From: Candidatus Amulumruptor caecigallinarius | GTDB taxonomy: Bacteria > Bacteroidota > Bacteroidia > Bacteroidales > Muribaculaceae | NCBI GenBank assembly: GCA_944321825.1 | Contig: CALUMU010000007.1 | Span: forward strand, 1 to 64,000 | Reading direction: 5' to 3' | DNA: 64,000 bases | In this document: positions 1 through 8,901 of the stretch, one piece after another | Position numbering within the stretch: position 1 is the stretch's first letter | Layout: each line of letters begins with the position of its first letter | The notes under the pieces: model-generated | What the model was told of the DNA's origin: nothing | The model's input: only the letters and a program-made list of their open reading frames with translations | Databases searched by the model: none | Position numbers and translations under genes: made by a program

Positions 1-94
1 GGCGAAAATTTCATGAAAATTGTGTTAAATTGTGTTGAATAGCTGGCCGCGAGACGGTTACGAACGGACATATGCCCTGTTAGGATCACGAAGA

Positions 95-148
95 TTAGGA
101 ACCTTAGGAATCTTAGGAACCTTGGGAATCTTAGGAACCTTGGGAACC
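95..148. repeat. Tandem array of six 9-bp units, TT(A/G)GGAA(C/T)C
   Basis: Six contiguous 9-bp units (starts 95, 104, 113, 122, 131, 140) alternate between ...AACC and ...AATC endings. The array is bracketed by two copies of ATGCCCTGT (about 72-80 and 153-161). It lies in the 338-bp non-coding stretch before the first gene; nothing else is recognisable in that stretch. The unit is a multiple of 3, but no supported ORF covers it. Confidence 0.85.
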
Positions 149-338
149 CTACATGCCCTGTATGGAGTTGGAGGGCTTGGAGGCCTACAAGTCAGATAAC
201 GAACAGAAATCTTATAACGAGGGAGGGCTTGGGTGAATATTCGGAATGGGTGGAGATATAATAGAGGGTAGGAATATAATATTGTAAAAGCGGTTAGAAG
301 TATGTAATTTTGTGGTAAGAAACACTACTGCACTAATC

Positions 339-1118
339 ATGAAAGGCATCTATTATAATAACAGCGTGGCAACCAGTCAAACGCCGAGCCAAGAACACGG
401 AAATGCCCCCGACGGTCCGGGCACACTGTATCTGATGCCGGTACCCATGAGCGACGCACATCCGTCGACCGTGCTCCCCACGACCAATATAGAGTTAGCA
501 AGCAGGATAAAATATTTTATAGTAGAAAACGTGCGCTCGGCCAGACGTTTCCTGAAGCGATGCGACCCATCGATCGTCATTGACGAGCTGCATTTCGAGG
601 TGCTGAACGTAGATACAGCTCCCGAAACGGTCGACGCAATGATAAAGCCATTGACCGGCGGCCACGACATGGCGATAATCAGCGAGGCAGGATGCCCAGC
701 TGTAGCAGACCCTGGAGCTCTCGCCGTGGCAGCGGCTCAACGTAAAGGAGTGAAAGTGGTACCATTGGTAGGACCCTCAAGCATACTGATGGCCCTGATG
801 GGTTCAGGATTCAACGGTCAGAGCTTTGCGTTCAGAGGATACCTGCCGATAAAGCCCGACGAACGTCAGGCCGCATTAAAGCGCATGGAAAAACGGATAC
901 AATCCGACAACCAGACCCAGATATTCATAGAGACACCCTACCGCAACAACAAACTGATAGACACTCTCATCCGCACCCTCCACGGGGCGACAAAACTCTG
1001 CGTGGCGAGCGACATAACAGGACCCAACGAGAGCATCATCACCCGCCCGCTGTCAGGCTGGGCGACAGCGACTTATAATTACGACAAAATCCCAACAATA
1101 TTCCTCCTCTACAAGTAA
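339..1118 (+). CDS. RsmI-like SAM-dependent methyltransferase (tetrapyrrole methylase fold)
   Basis: Probable AdoMet-dependent methyltransferase of the RsmI family, whose best-known member 2'-O-methylates C1402 of 16S rRNA. The core begins at LYLMPVP. The family glycine-rich motif SEAGCPAVADPG follows at about residues 112-124, then VPLVGPSSI and the late motif FIETPYRNN. Length from the chosen ATG is 259 aa. A GTG nine codons upstream (312) is possible, but the ATG at 339 gives a less arbitrary start; either way the first 25-30 residues are poorly conserved. Bacteroidota often carry this paralogue besides true RsmI, so the exact rRNA target is not certain. The MBL gene follows 13 bp downstream and is probably co-transcribed. 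Confidence 0.85.
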   Translation: MKGIYYNNSVATSQTPSQEHGNAPDGPGTLYLMPVPMSDAHPSTVLPTTNIELASRIKYFIVENVRSARRFLKRCDPSIVIDELHFEVLNVDTAPETVDAMIKPLTGGHDMAIISEAGCPAVADPGALAVAAAQRKGVKVVPLVGPSSILMALMGSGFNGQSFAFRGYLPIKPDERQAALKRMEKRIQSDNQTQIFIETPYRNNKLIDTLIRTLHGATKLCVASDITGPNESIITRPLSGWATATYNYDKIPTIFLLYK

Positions 1119-1131
1119 CCAGAAGTAACCG

Positions 1132-2121
1132 ATGGCGAAACAAATCAGACGTTACAGCGCGGACGCGTACCGCTCGATGCCCTCACTGTTTGATGACGAC
1201 GGAGAGCAGGGCGGAGCGTACAACACTGTAGAAGAGATAAGCATGGCGGCCACCAGACGCGAGCCGATGGTGCGATTCATGAGCTTCGGAAGCGGTTCGA
1301 GCGGCAACTGCGCCTTTCTGACCGACGGCACAACAGGCCTACTAATCGATGCCGGTGTAGACCCCGACCATGTGGACCGCTCACTGGCCCGCAACGGATA
1401 TTCGATGGACTCCATCAAGGGCATCCTGCTGACGCATGACCATGGCGACCATGTCAGAAACGTGTACAAGATCGTGCGGTTCCACAAGCACATCAGGCTA
1501 TACTGCACACCGAAAGCGTTCGGGGGAATAATGCGCCGGCACAGCATGTCGCGGCGGCTCAAAGACTACTACCAAGCCATATACAAGGAATTTCCATTCA
1601 AATTAGGCCGGTGGGAAATCACCGCTTTTGATGTGAACCATGACGGCACCGACAACGCCGGATTTTTTCTCACAAACGGCAACCAGCGGATCGCTGTCGC
1701 CACCGACTTGGGATGCATCACAGACCGGGTGCGCCACTACATGTCACAGGCGCGTAACATCATCATAGAGGCCAACTACGATGCCGACATGCTTGCCCAT
1801 GGCCCCTACCCCGAATTTCTGAAAGCACGGATAGCAGCCGCCAACGGCCATTTGGACAACCGTGTCACGGCACAGTTCGTCACTGAATTAGCCACAGGCA
1901 GCGAGCTGCTCCAACGGGTGTTTCTCTGCCATCTAAGCCACGACAACAACACCCCCAAAGTGGCTCTGGCAACTATCGGAGGTGCATTAGAAGCAGCGTT
2001 GCCTCGGATAAACCTCGTAAAAGACGACACTCTGCCCCCTACAGACACCACGCGCCGCACCTTGCTGCTGGACGCTCTGCCCCGGTTTGAGGCATCGACG
2101 CTCTATACCTTCAGAATATAG
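1132..2121 (+). CDS. MBL-fold metallo-hydrolase (YycJ/WalJ-like)
   Basis: Cytoplasmic metallo-beta-lactamase-fold hydrolase. The conserved opening MSFGSGSSGN is followed by the metal-binding signature THDHGDH (about residues 101-107) and further ligands near DVNHDG, ATDLG and CHLSHDN. This is the YycJ/WalJ-type subgroup, thought to act as a nuclease or phosphodiesterase; the substrate here is unknown. The 329-aa reading has an N-terminal extension of about 45 residues, rich in charged residues, before the conserved core. An internal ATG at 1267 (MVRFMSFG) would give the usual family length, so the start is uncertain. It follows the RsmI-like gene by 13 bp. Confidence 0.9.
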   Translation: MAKQIRRYSADAYRSMPSLFDDDGEQGGAYNTVEEISMAATRREPMVRFMSFGSGSSGNCAFLTDGTTGLLIDAGVDPDHVDRSLARNGYSMDSIKGILLTHDHGDHVRNVYKIVRFHKHIRLYCTPKAFGGIMRRHSMSRRLKDYYQAIYKEFPFKLGRWEITAFDVNHDGTDNAGFFLTNGNQRIAVATDLGCITDRVRHYMSQARNIIIEANYDADMLAHGPYPEFLKARIAAANGHLDNRVTAQFVTELATGSELLQRVFLCHLSHDNNTPKVALATIGGALEAALPRINLVKDDTLPPTDTTRRTLLLDALPRFEASTLYTFRI

Positions 2122-2169
2122 GAACAGAATATAGGAACCCCTCTCCGACTGTATCAGAGATGCAGCGAA

Positions 2170-3603
2170 TTATGCATCCCGCTGTGTGAGTATACGCCAC
2201 TCGGATGGGTACATGTTGTTGGCACGAGACCCGAGATTTTTGACAAAACCCAAAGGAGACGACCCATAGCATACGAGTACATATCCTTTAGGCGTACCAT
2301 CGGGAAGCGACACAGCTTCACGGCGCAGGTAGCGCACAGCGTCTTCACGAGAAAGCTCCACTTGCGGAAATGCCCCGGCGGAAAGAGCCTGCGACATAGC
2401 CAACGCCTGAGAGGGTATGGCCACACGGCCTTTGATGTCGCCGACATACACTCCGTGGCAGATGACATTAAGATGCCTCATCAATCGGGAAGATAACGCA
2501 GCCATATGCTTAGGCACAGCGTTGATGCGTCCGCCGGTCACGCTTATTTCGTAACCGTCACCGCCTACGAGCCACATGCGCAACGTCGGAATCAACGCTT
2601 TTTCGTCGGCTGACGGCGAAGAGTGCCGTGAATTTTTCTTGACCGACTGCTTTTTATCTACTATGGCAACAAGACCGCGTCCAGGTTCATACCCACCCGG
2701 CTTACGCAACACAGCCATGAAAAGCCCCTCCCCACGCGTGAATCCCGGCAGGAAACGGAAACAATGGGATGACGTACCTATCCCTGAGGTTATATTCCAA
2801 GCCGCTTCGACAGGTATGCCCACACTTTCAGCCCCCAAATCACCGACCATATGGTCCACGATTAGTTCGTTTTCATAGCGGTTGAATGTACAGGTGCTAT
2901 AAACAAAAAAGCCGCCCGGAGCCACCGTCTCCCACAGATTATCGACTATCTCACGCTGCCGGGCGACACACTCGTCGACAAGAGCCGGCGACCACTGCTC
3001 CACAGCCGTCTTGTCCTTGCGCATCATGCCTTCACCCGAACAGGGAACATCGGCCACGACGATATCGAAATCCCCGCAAGCCCGGGGAATACGGGAGGTG
3101 TCGTCACGGGTAACAATCACACCAGGGTAGCCCCACTTTATAATGTTCTCCTTTAGCACCGCCGCACGCTTGGGCACGTATTCATTGGCGACCACAACCG
3201 AGCCGTCAGGCAGAGCGTCAATAAGCGCAGTGGTCTTGCCCCCGGGAGCTGCACACGCATCCAAAGCCAACAATGGAGTGGGATTATCTTTGATAATCTG
3301 ACGCACTACGTAGCCAAGAAACATGGACGACGCATCCTGCACATAATAACGCCCCTGATGAAGTGCAGGGTCAAGTGTAAAGGACGGTCTCGACGCGAGG
3401 TAACGCCCTTCGCCGCACCAAGGGACAGCACCGTCAACGTCCATACCGGCATAGTCGGGCGATTTCTTACGGATATTGCTCCGTATCGACAGCGACGGAG
3501 CGGACAGCAATGCGTCACAAAGCACCTGCGCCCTATCGCCTAAAGCCGACAGCGAATCGACAAATCCGTCAGGCAGTGAAGTTTCAGGCATTTCTGTGGT
3601 CAT
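2170..3603 (-). CDS. RsmF/NOL1-NOP2-Sun family rRNA m5C methyltransferase
   Basis: AdoMet-dependent cytosine-C5 RNA methyltransferase, probably acting on 16S rRNA. Visible motifs are the AdoMet loop DACAAPGGKT (about 115-124), motif IV ADVPCSGEG (about 184-192) with the resolving cysteine, and motif VI YSTCTF (about 235-240) with the catalytic cysteine. The C-terminal third (about 330-477) resembles the RsmF accessory/PUA-like region. At 477 aa the length is typical of RsmF-like proteins. It abuts the esterase gene directly (3603/3604), which suggests one minus-strand transcript with the esterase and thioesterase. Confidence 0.9.
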   Translation of the reverse strand: MTTEMPETSLPDGFVDSLSALGDRAQVLCDALLSAPSLSIRSNIRKKSPDYAGMDVDGAVPWCGEGRYLASRPSFTLDPALHQGRYYVQDASSMFLGYVVRQIIKDNPTPLLALDACAAPGGKTTALIDALPDGSVVVANEYVPKRAAVLKENIIKWGYPGVIVTRDDTSRIPRACGDFDIVVADVPCSGEGMMRKDKTAVEQWSPALVDECVARQREIVDNLWETVAPGGFFVYSTCTFNRYENELIVDHMVGDLGAESVGIPVEAAWNITSGIGTSSHCFRFLPGFTRGEGLFMAVLRKPGGYEPGRGLVAIVDKKQSVKKNSRHSSPSADEKALIPTLRMWLVGGDGYEISVTGGRINAVPKHMAALSSRLMRHLNVICHGVYVGDIKGRVAIPSQALAMSQALSAGAFPQVELSREDAVRYLRREAVSLPDGTPKGYVLVCYGSSPLGFVKNLGSRANNMYPSEWRILTQRDA

Positions 3604-4425
3604 TCAGAGGCTATTTTTTGATTTGTTGGTTACGAACTCAAGCAGTTCCGGGAGCTGGCTCCGCCAGAATTTCCAATTATGGTCACCCGGAAGAATCCTG
3701 AACACATGCTCCACCCCTCGGCAGCCAAGGTCGGCATGAAGCCGCCTGTTGTCCGGCAAAAACGCATCCTTGTCGCCGCAGGCCAGCATAATCCTCGGTG
3801 AATATGCCGCCAAAGAGTCAAGATGCGCGAACACAGCGTGTCCCTCCCACGTCTGCTGGTCATATGCCCCCAGCAGCGACGGCACCTTGATCCACGGATA
3901 GGCTTTAAGATGGGCTATATCCAAAGCACCGCTGAGCGATACTGCGGCATGGAACAGCTGCGGATGACGCGCCGTCAGATACAATGCCCCATGTCCGCCC
4001 ATGCTGTAGCCGGCTATGTAGCGCGACAAAGTGTCGACAGGAAAGATGCTGTCGATATGGCTGACGAGGTCGCGGACGATGAAACTTTCCATTTTCAGTC
4101 CCGCCCTGACCGAATCCTCTACATCCCAATAGAACGAGTCGCGCCCATCAGGACAGACTATGACCACCGAGTAAACATTGGCAAGCGAATCAAGCGGAGT
4201 GCGCTTAGGCCACGCCTCTTCATTGTCACGGTAGCCGTTGAGAAGATAAAGACTCGGCCAGCCCTCGACCGGCGCATCGCCGTCGGGCCATGCCACTACA
4301 ATCCGTTCAGGTCCCGACAGATATTCCGACCCGATTTCAAACCGTCTTACCTCGGCATGAAGGACAACGCCTGCCAGCATACAGCCGCACAGCGCACATA
4401 CCAGCACATTGCCACTCCGTCTCAT
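3604..4425 (-). CDS. Secreted alpha/beta-hydrolase, esterase D-like
   Basis: Putative secreted carboxylic-ester hydrolase of the esterase D / S-formylglutathione hydrolase-like family. There is an N-terminal signal peptide (about 1-25, hydrophobic around LVCALCGCMLAGVV). The nucleophile elbow GYSMGG lies near residue 140, a likely acid is in CGDKDAF and the catalytic His is in PGDHNWKFW near the C-terminus. A Cys in the signal region leaves lipoprotein processing possible but unproven. Its ATG overlaps the thioesterase stop by 4 bp, so the two are probably translationally coupled. The substrate is unknown. Confidence 0.85.
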   Translation of the reverse strand: MRRSGNVLVCALCGCMLAGVVLHAEVRRFEIGSEYLSGPERIVVAWPDGDAPVEGWPSLYLLNGYRDNEEAWPKRTPLDSLANVYSVVIVCPDGRDSFYWDVEDSVRAGLKMESFIVRDLVSHIDSIFPVDTLSRYIAGYSMGGHGALYLTARHPQLFHAAVSLSGALDIAHLKAYPWIKVPSLLGAYDQQTWEGHAVFAHLDSLAAYSPRIMLACGDKDAFLPDNRRLHADLGCRGVEHVFRILPGDHNWKFWRSQLPELLEFVTNKSKNSL

Positions 4426-4895
4426 CGGCGCAACCGACGGCCTTCATAACGTTCGATGGCCTCTATCCATTCGGGGCTGATGGGGCGTGTTGTAGCCGTC
4501 GCCTTGTCGAATCCCACAAGCACCGTCCGCGCTATGCACCTGACATCGCCAGTCTCTGGACACACGATGCGCTGCTCCATCACGAGACTGTGCTCGGATA
4601 TCGCAGTCACAGCTGTCCGCACCTCGATATGGTCATAGAGATAGGTCGGGCCGACAAAATCCACATTGACATTGACGATGACCACATTATCGTTACGCAC
4701 ATCGGCACCTCCGGGTGTGACGTCTATCATGTAGCGGGTCTTGCCGATATCAAGATAGCTCATGTAAGCGTTATTGTTGACATGCCCCATCAGGTCGATG
4801 TCGCTGAACCGTATCTGCACTTGCACCGCATGTCTGAGCGGATACTGAAGCACGGGGACGCGGGGGTTAGAGCCGGGAAGAGCCATAGGAAACAA
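4422..4895 (-). CDS. Hotdog-fold acyl-CoA thioesterase (YbgC/4HBT family)
   Basis: Small (157 aa) hotdog thioesterase that likely hydrolyses acyl-CoA thioesters. The YbgC/4-hydroxybenzoyl-CoA thioesterase signature IRFSDIDLMGHVNN is present near residues 28-41, including the catalytic Asp, followed by YMSYLDIGKTRYM. No signal peptide is seen, so it should be cytoplasmic. It is first of the apparent thioesterase-esterase-RsmF string on the minus strand, with a 4-bp overlap to the esterase. The physiological acyl substrate cannot be read from sequence. Confidence 0.88.
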   Translation of the reverse strand: MFPMALPGSNPRVPVLQYPLRHAVQVQIRFSDIDLMGHVNNNAYMSYLDIGKTRYMIDVTPGGADVRNDNVVIVNVNVDFVGPTYLYDHIEVRTAVTAISEHSLVMEQRIVCPETGDVRCIARTVLVGFDKATATTRPISPEWIEAIERYEGRRLRR

Positions 4896-4914
4896 AGAGG
4901 GTATTATAGGGATT

Positions 4915-5772
4915 TCAATATTCGGTGAACAGGCGCGGTTTTATACATATACCCACACGCAGCATGGAGTGGAACTCCTTAAAAGCAAGCAGCCCCTCGC
5001 CGTAACCGTTGTAATACTGCATGAACAGGAACTGGTTGTCACGCGGGAATATGCGGTAGCTGAGTTCGACCGTGGTATTATAGTTGAGATTCCATCCGCG
5101 CCGCTTGGTCAGCAGCACCGACAATCCGAACCTGCGGTTTAAAGAAGTAAACGACGTGCCTATCTGATATATGCCGCAGTAATCGAGGATGTCCTTATTT
5201 TGTCCGCCGTCTATAATCGGTATCCACACCTTGCCATGCACGGTCAGGGTCGGGTCGATTATGATGTTGGCGGCAAGAGAGAGCTTGTTCCATGATCGTG
5301 ACTGCAGCCCGTCGCGGCCGTTGCTTTCATGCTCGAGTATCAGTGAGACCTTGCCGATGAAGCGGTCGCGAGAAAACAGCGGTTTGGTCCATCCGATGCC
5401 GGGATTGAAGTTAAGATCGGTCATAGGCATCGAATTTTCAAACACGTTCCAAAAACACTTCTGCGTATAAAACAAATATAGATAGGTGCCCCAAGGGAGC
5501 GTGGCGCGCGTCAGACGCTGGGATATCGAGACCTGGAACTTCACATCTGAATTATGCTTGGTGGCTTTATAGCCTATGGGGGCACCTACGATAAAATAGT
5601 TGTCCTTATACAGTCCGAAGTAAGGGCCGAGGTCGAAGTCACGTTTGATGGAATCGGCATTCAGCTTGGGTGTATCCTGCATATTCAATATCTGGCCATG
5701 GCAAGCAGCCACAACCGACAGGGCCATCGCCGATGCAATAACCAGCCTACGTATGCACCTTTGTATAAGCAT
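4915..5772 (-). CDS. pldA: Outer-membrane phospholipase A (OMPLA/PldA family)
   Basis: Predicted outer-membrane phospholipase A1 of 285 aa. A signal peptide (about 1-27, ending ACHGQ) precedes a beta-barrel. The OMPLA active-site block EHESNGRD is at about 147-154 (H148, S150, N151), preceded by the family-type FNPGIGW segment. Alternating aromatic/hydrophobic strands run to the C-terminus. In characterised OMPLA this His-Ser-Asn triad hydrolyses phospholipids that reach the outer leaflet when the membrane is perturbed, and the enzyme dimerises with Ca2+. The gene ends 19 bp upstream of the thioesterase start on the same strand and may head that operon. Confidence 0.85.
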   Translation of the reverse strand: MLIQRCIRRLVIASAMALSVVAACHGQILNMQDTPKLNADSIKRDFDLGPYFGLYKDNYFIVGAPIGYKATKHNSDVKFQVSISQRLTRATLPWGTYLYLFYTQKCFWNVFENSMPMTDLNFNPGIGWTKPLFSRDRFIGKVSLILEHESNGRDGLQSRSWNKLSLAANIIIDPTLTVHGKVWIPIIDGGQNKDILDYCGIYQIGTSFTSLNRRFGLSVLLTKRRGWNLNYNTTVELSYRIFPRDNQFLFMQYYNGYGEGLLAFKEFHSMLRVGICIKPRLFTEY

Positions 5773-6100
5773 GATGCAAAGATATAAAAAATTTCAGACA
5801 GGCTCTTAATGCAGACGTGTGCCCCTATTGAAATACGACTATAGGGACAATATTAAAGACCATAGGGTATAAACGCCAAATGAGGAGCCTCTTCACAGAG
5901 TCTCCTCATCTGATAATAAACCAATCATTATCACATTTCTTGCAATGGAAAAAGTAATCTTGCTATGTATCTATAAAACGCCGCTCGGGCGAAATGGTTC
6001 AATCAAGGTGCGATTTATTTTGAAAAATTTTTTCCTATCAAAATAAAACACATCGTATAAACGAGTTAGCTCATCAAAATATTGTATCGGTTTTGATTTA
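5773..6100. other. Intergenic region, AT-rich, one weak hairpin
   Basis: This 328-bp stretch between pldA and the Nudix gene contains no supported ORF. The only structure seen is ATGAGGAG ... CTCCTCAT (about 5879-5909), an 8-bp stem with a long loop and no clear U-tract. The rest is AT-rich and should include the pldA promoter. Confidence 0.5.
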
Positions 6101-6652
6101 TTAACTATTTAACGAGTGTGCCAGCCCTGCCGTCTCCGCCATATATGGTTTCAATACAGAGAGATATTCGCGTTCAAAATTAGGAGTGAACACCTCCTGC
6201 CCTATCTGGTCTTCAAGTTCGGCAATAGTCCAGAAGCGTCCTCCGTCAAGCTCCTCAGATGGTGCAATAACGGCATCGTCAGCTACGCGGGTGGCAAAGA
6301 CATGCACCAACTCCCGCTCGCGGTCGGACTCGAACACATAACGGGATATGAACATCGGAGCAAACGACTCCAGCCCAAGCTCCTCCATGACTTCACGGAC
6401 AAGAGCCGCCTCGATTTCCTCGCCGAAACCGACATGCCCTCCGACGGCAGTGTCCCACTTCCCCGGCTGGATGTCCTTCCACGACGGACGTTTCTGCAAA
6501 TACAACCGCCCGGAGGCATCGAACACATGCAAATGCACCACCGGGTGAAGCAACTTAGAGCCGCCATGGCACTCCCCACGGGTCGCACGGCCTATGACCG
6601 TGCCGTCATCGTCCACTATCGGAAATATTTCATCCGCATTATCCTGCATCAT
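6101..6652 (-). CDS. Nudix hydrolase, IPP-isomerase-like subgroup
   Basis: Nudix-fold protein of 183 aa. The Nudix box runs from GGHVGFGEE to REVMEELGL at about residues 71-94 and matches GX5EX7REUXEEXGU. The flanking segments (FPIVDDDGTVIG, LLHPVVHLHVF, LYLQKRPSWKD) are those of the subgroup that includes YfcD and IPP isomerase relatives, but without isomerase-specific residues I can point to. It is probably a cytoplasmic nucleoside-diphosphate-type hydrolase of unknown substrate. Two adjacent ATG codons are possible starts. It is a single gene with a long AT-rich upstream region. Confidence 0.85.
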   Translation of the reverse strand: MMQDNADEIFPIVDDDGTVIGRATRGECHGGSKLLHPVVHLHVFDASGRLYLQKRPSWKDIQPGKWDTAVGGHVGFGEEIEAALVREVMEELGLESFAPMFISRYVFESDRERELVHVFATRVADDAVIAPSEELDGGRFWTIAELEDQIGQEVFTPNFEREYLSVLKPYMAETAGLAHSLNS

Positions 6653-6759
6653 AGCGCGAAAACGAGCCTTATTAGAGCTTTTGAGTGCAAAATTAGTGCT
6701 TTTCCATTAATTAACCATCCGCCACCTATCTTTATGCACCTCACGTTTGTTATAAACAT

Positions 6760-6949
6760 ATAAGTAAGTCGTAAAAATTAATGCACATATAAATCGCGGT
6801 TATTTTTGAGATTATATTGGGCTTGAGTGAAGGAGTATAGCGAGCTATACGACTGAATGAAAGCACGATATAAGCCGAAAAGAACAAGATTTATTGGGCA
6901 AGCCTTTTAAACTTACATATGGCGATTAATTTTTATGACTTACTTACTA
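6760..6949. repeat. Long imperfect palindromic element (family A, long form)
   Basis: Left arm 6760-6790 (TAAGTAAGTCGTAAAAATTA...) and right arm 6916-6949 are inverted repeats with about 80% identity, enclosing about 125 bp. The inside holds a hairpin GTATAG-CGAG-CTATAC (6835-6850). The left arm and the sequence after it match, on the opposite strand, the palindrome upstream of porX (53330-53389) over about 50 nt. It fills most of the 323-bp gap between the Nudix and PepSY-like genes. No transposase or ORF is visible. Confidence 0.8.
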
Positions 6950-6975
6950 ACGTAAATAATAACTAAAACGAAGAT

Positions 6976-7500
6976 ATGAAACTTACAAAATTATTCCTCC
7001 CCGCCATCATGGCCATAACATTGGCCATCCCGGCAGCCAACGCCCAACAGCGGCAGATGCCACGCGAATATGGCGGCGGCACAATCGGCTCTTCAACAAG
7101 CTCCGGCACATCAATCAGCGACCTTCCGCAGCCCGCGCTGAAATTCCTAAGCAACTATTACAATGGGGTGAATGTCACCAAGGTCAAGCGCGAGCATGTT
7201 CCCGGACCATTTGAAGTGACGATGGCCGACGGCTCCGAAATCGAATTCGACACTGCCGGACGTATACTCGAAATCGAAGCTCCCGACAATGCCATACTCC
7301 GGCCGCGTCTGGTACGCTACCTCATAGGGCGCAAAATGTACGACGAGCTAAGGAGCAATCGGCAGACCGACAAAGTCGAATCGGTAGACTTCAACTACCG
7401 CGACGGCAGGCTTATCAAGGTGGCAACCGCATCTGTCCCGCCACAGAAGCTCGTATTCGATCTCAAAGGCAACCTCGTATTGATAAAAGTCGACGACTGA
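6976..7500 (+). CDS. Secreted PepSY-like domain protein
   Basis: A 174-aa exported protein with signal peptide MKLTKLFLPAIMAITLAIPAA (about 1-24, cleavage near ANAQ). The rest resembles the Bacteroidota PepSY-like (former DUF2874) fold: a helix ALKFLSNYYNGVNVTKVKRE followed by strands FEVTMADGSEIEFD. Such proteins are periplasmic or surface small domains with presumed binding or protease-modulating roles; nothing more specific can be inferred. It is monocistronic, with a strong terminator directly after the stop codon. Confidence 0.75.
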   Translation: MKLTKLFLPAIMAITLAIPAANAQQRQMPREYGGGTIGSSTSSGTSISDLPQPALKFLSNYYNGVNVTKVKREHVPGPFEVTMADGSEIEFDTAGRILEIEAPDNAILRPRLVRYLIGRKMYDELRSNRQTDKVESVDFNYRDGRLIKVATASVPPQKLVFDLKGNLVLIKVDD

Positions 7501-7535
7501 TACCAGATCATAATCAAACTGCTTCTAAATACCAT

Positions 7536-7566
7536 GGGGCTGCGCCAACAGAAATGACGCAGCCCC
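7536..7566 (+). terminator. Rho-independent terminator after the PepSY-like gene
   Basis: A perfect 9-bp GC-rich stem GGGGCTGCG / CGCAGCCCC (7536-7544 and 7558-7566) is followed by a T-rich stretch. It lies between convergent genes, so it may serve both. Confidence 0.85.
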
Positions 7567-7598
7567 TTCGTTTGCTATTATTTTCTCGCCTGTTTGCA

Positions 7599-8870
7599 TC
7601 AAGACCGGTCTGGAGCCGGCTCAATGCGTATCAGCTCCAGGCGTGTCGACGTGCGGCGGATAATCGTGAAGCAGAGGTCATCGATTATGACGGCCTCCCC
7701 TTTGGCAGGGATGTTGCCCGTATTGTAGAGTATATATCCTGCCAGCGTCTGGTATTCGCTGTTTTCAGGTATTTCCATATGCCACATGTCGCGCAGGGTC
7801 TCCACCTCCACACGGCCTGAACATTCATAGACCCCGGGGGCGGTTTCCTTGATAGCCTCCTCGGCCTTATCGTGTTCGTCGCGGATGTCGCCACAGATTT
7901 CTTCCATCAAGTCTTCAAGCGTCACAAGCCCGGAAGTCCCGCCGAACTCATCGATGACTATAGCCACCGAACGCTTCTCCCCAAGAAGACGCTTCATCAT
8001 CTTATGGGCTAAAAGAGCCTCGGGGGCAAACAGCACCGGCTTTATTTTGGTGGTCCAATCCACTTCGGGCGCAAACAGCTCCGACACATGGATATACCCG
8101 ACAATATTGTCTATATCCTCACGATAGACTATTATCTTGCTGCGGCCTGACGAGGTGAAAAGCGCCGACAGCTGCTCCCGCGAGGTATCTTCGATGTCGA
8201 CAGCCACAATCTCGTTGCGCGGCACCATGCAGTCGCGCAGATGTATTGTCGAAAAGTCGAGGGCGTTGTGGAATATCTTGACCTCCGTCTCTACCTGCGT
8301 GTCCGCACTGTCGCGCCCGCTCTCCTCTATGGTGCGTTCGAGATACTGGTTGAGGTCGGCTATCGAAAGCGCAGCTGGAGGGGCATCCTCACCTTTCACG
8401 CCGACAAGCTTCATAAGCCCTCGCGACAGGCGTGTAGTGAACCACGAAATCGGATACAATATTATGTAGAACACCCATACCGGCACTGCGAAAAACCGCA
8501 GGTAGCTGTTAGGGTTTATGCGGAAAACCGACTTAGGGATAAACTCGCCCGTCAGCAATATGACAAGCGTGGATATCACCGTCTGCAGAAGCAGCATCAC
8601 GGCCTCATTGTCTACTCCCCAGCTCTTTATGGGTCCAGACAGGATGGCCGCAGCCCCCATACCGTAAATTACAAGCATGATGTTGTTGCCTACCAAAATC
8701 GTAGATATGAACATCTGCGATGATGAATAATAACGGTCTATGATACGGCTGATGAATCCTCCCTTTTCGACGTCGAGCTGGGTGCGCACACGGTCAGCCG
8801 TAACATAAGCTATCTCCACCCCTGAGAACAAGGCGGAAAAGATAAGCGTTATGATGGTCAATACAAGCAT
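7599..8870 (-). CDS. CNNM/CBS/CorC-HlyC membrane protein (GldE-like)
   Basis: A 423-aa membrane protein. The N-terminal CNNM (DUF21) domain, about residues 1-190, has roughly four hydrophobic segments. A CBS pair follows (about 200-330; DCMVPRNEIVAVD, then GYIHVSELF and EFGGTSGLVTLEDLMEEICGDI), then a CorC/HlyC domain (about 340-420). Family members are linked to Mg2+/Co2+ efflux; the Bacteroidota subgroup is often labelled GldE. Nothing in the sequence distinguishes a transport role from a GldE role. It is last in the coaX-OMP-lptC string, 31 bp after lptC. Confidence 0.88.
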   Translation of the reverse strand: MLVLTIITLIFSALFSGVEIAYVTADRVRTQLDVEKGGFISRIIDRYYSSSQMFISTILVGNNIMLVIYGMGAAAILSGPIKSWGVDNEAVMLLLQTVISTLVILLTGEFIPKSVFRINPNSYLRFFAVPVWVFYIILYPISWFTTRLSRGLMKLVGVKGEDAPPAALSIADLNQYLERTIEESGRDSADTQVETEVKIFHNALDFSTIHLRDCMVPRNEIVAVDIEDTSREQLSALFTSSGRSKIIVYREDIDNIVGYIHVSELFAPEVDWTTKIKPVLFAPEALLAHKMMKRLLGEKRSVAIVIDEFGGTSGLVTLEDLMEEICGDIRDEHDKAEEAIKETAPGVYECSGRVEVETLRDMWHMEIPENSEYQTLAGYILYNTGNIPAKGEAVIIDDLCFTIIRRTSTRLELIRIEPAPDRS

Positions 8871-8901
8871 ATGCGGATTATTATATTAATATAATAATGT
8901 G

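Noticed and set aside
95-148. CRISPR array
   Set aside because: Units are 9 bp and directly tandem without spacers; no cas genes are near.
7599-8870. Firm assignment as gliding protein GldE
   Set aside because: CNNM/CorC proteins share this architecture; nothing specific links it to gliding, and there is no evidence of motility here.
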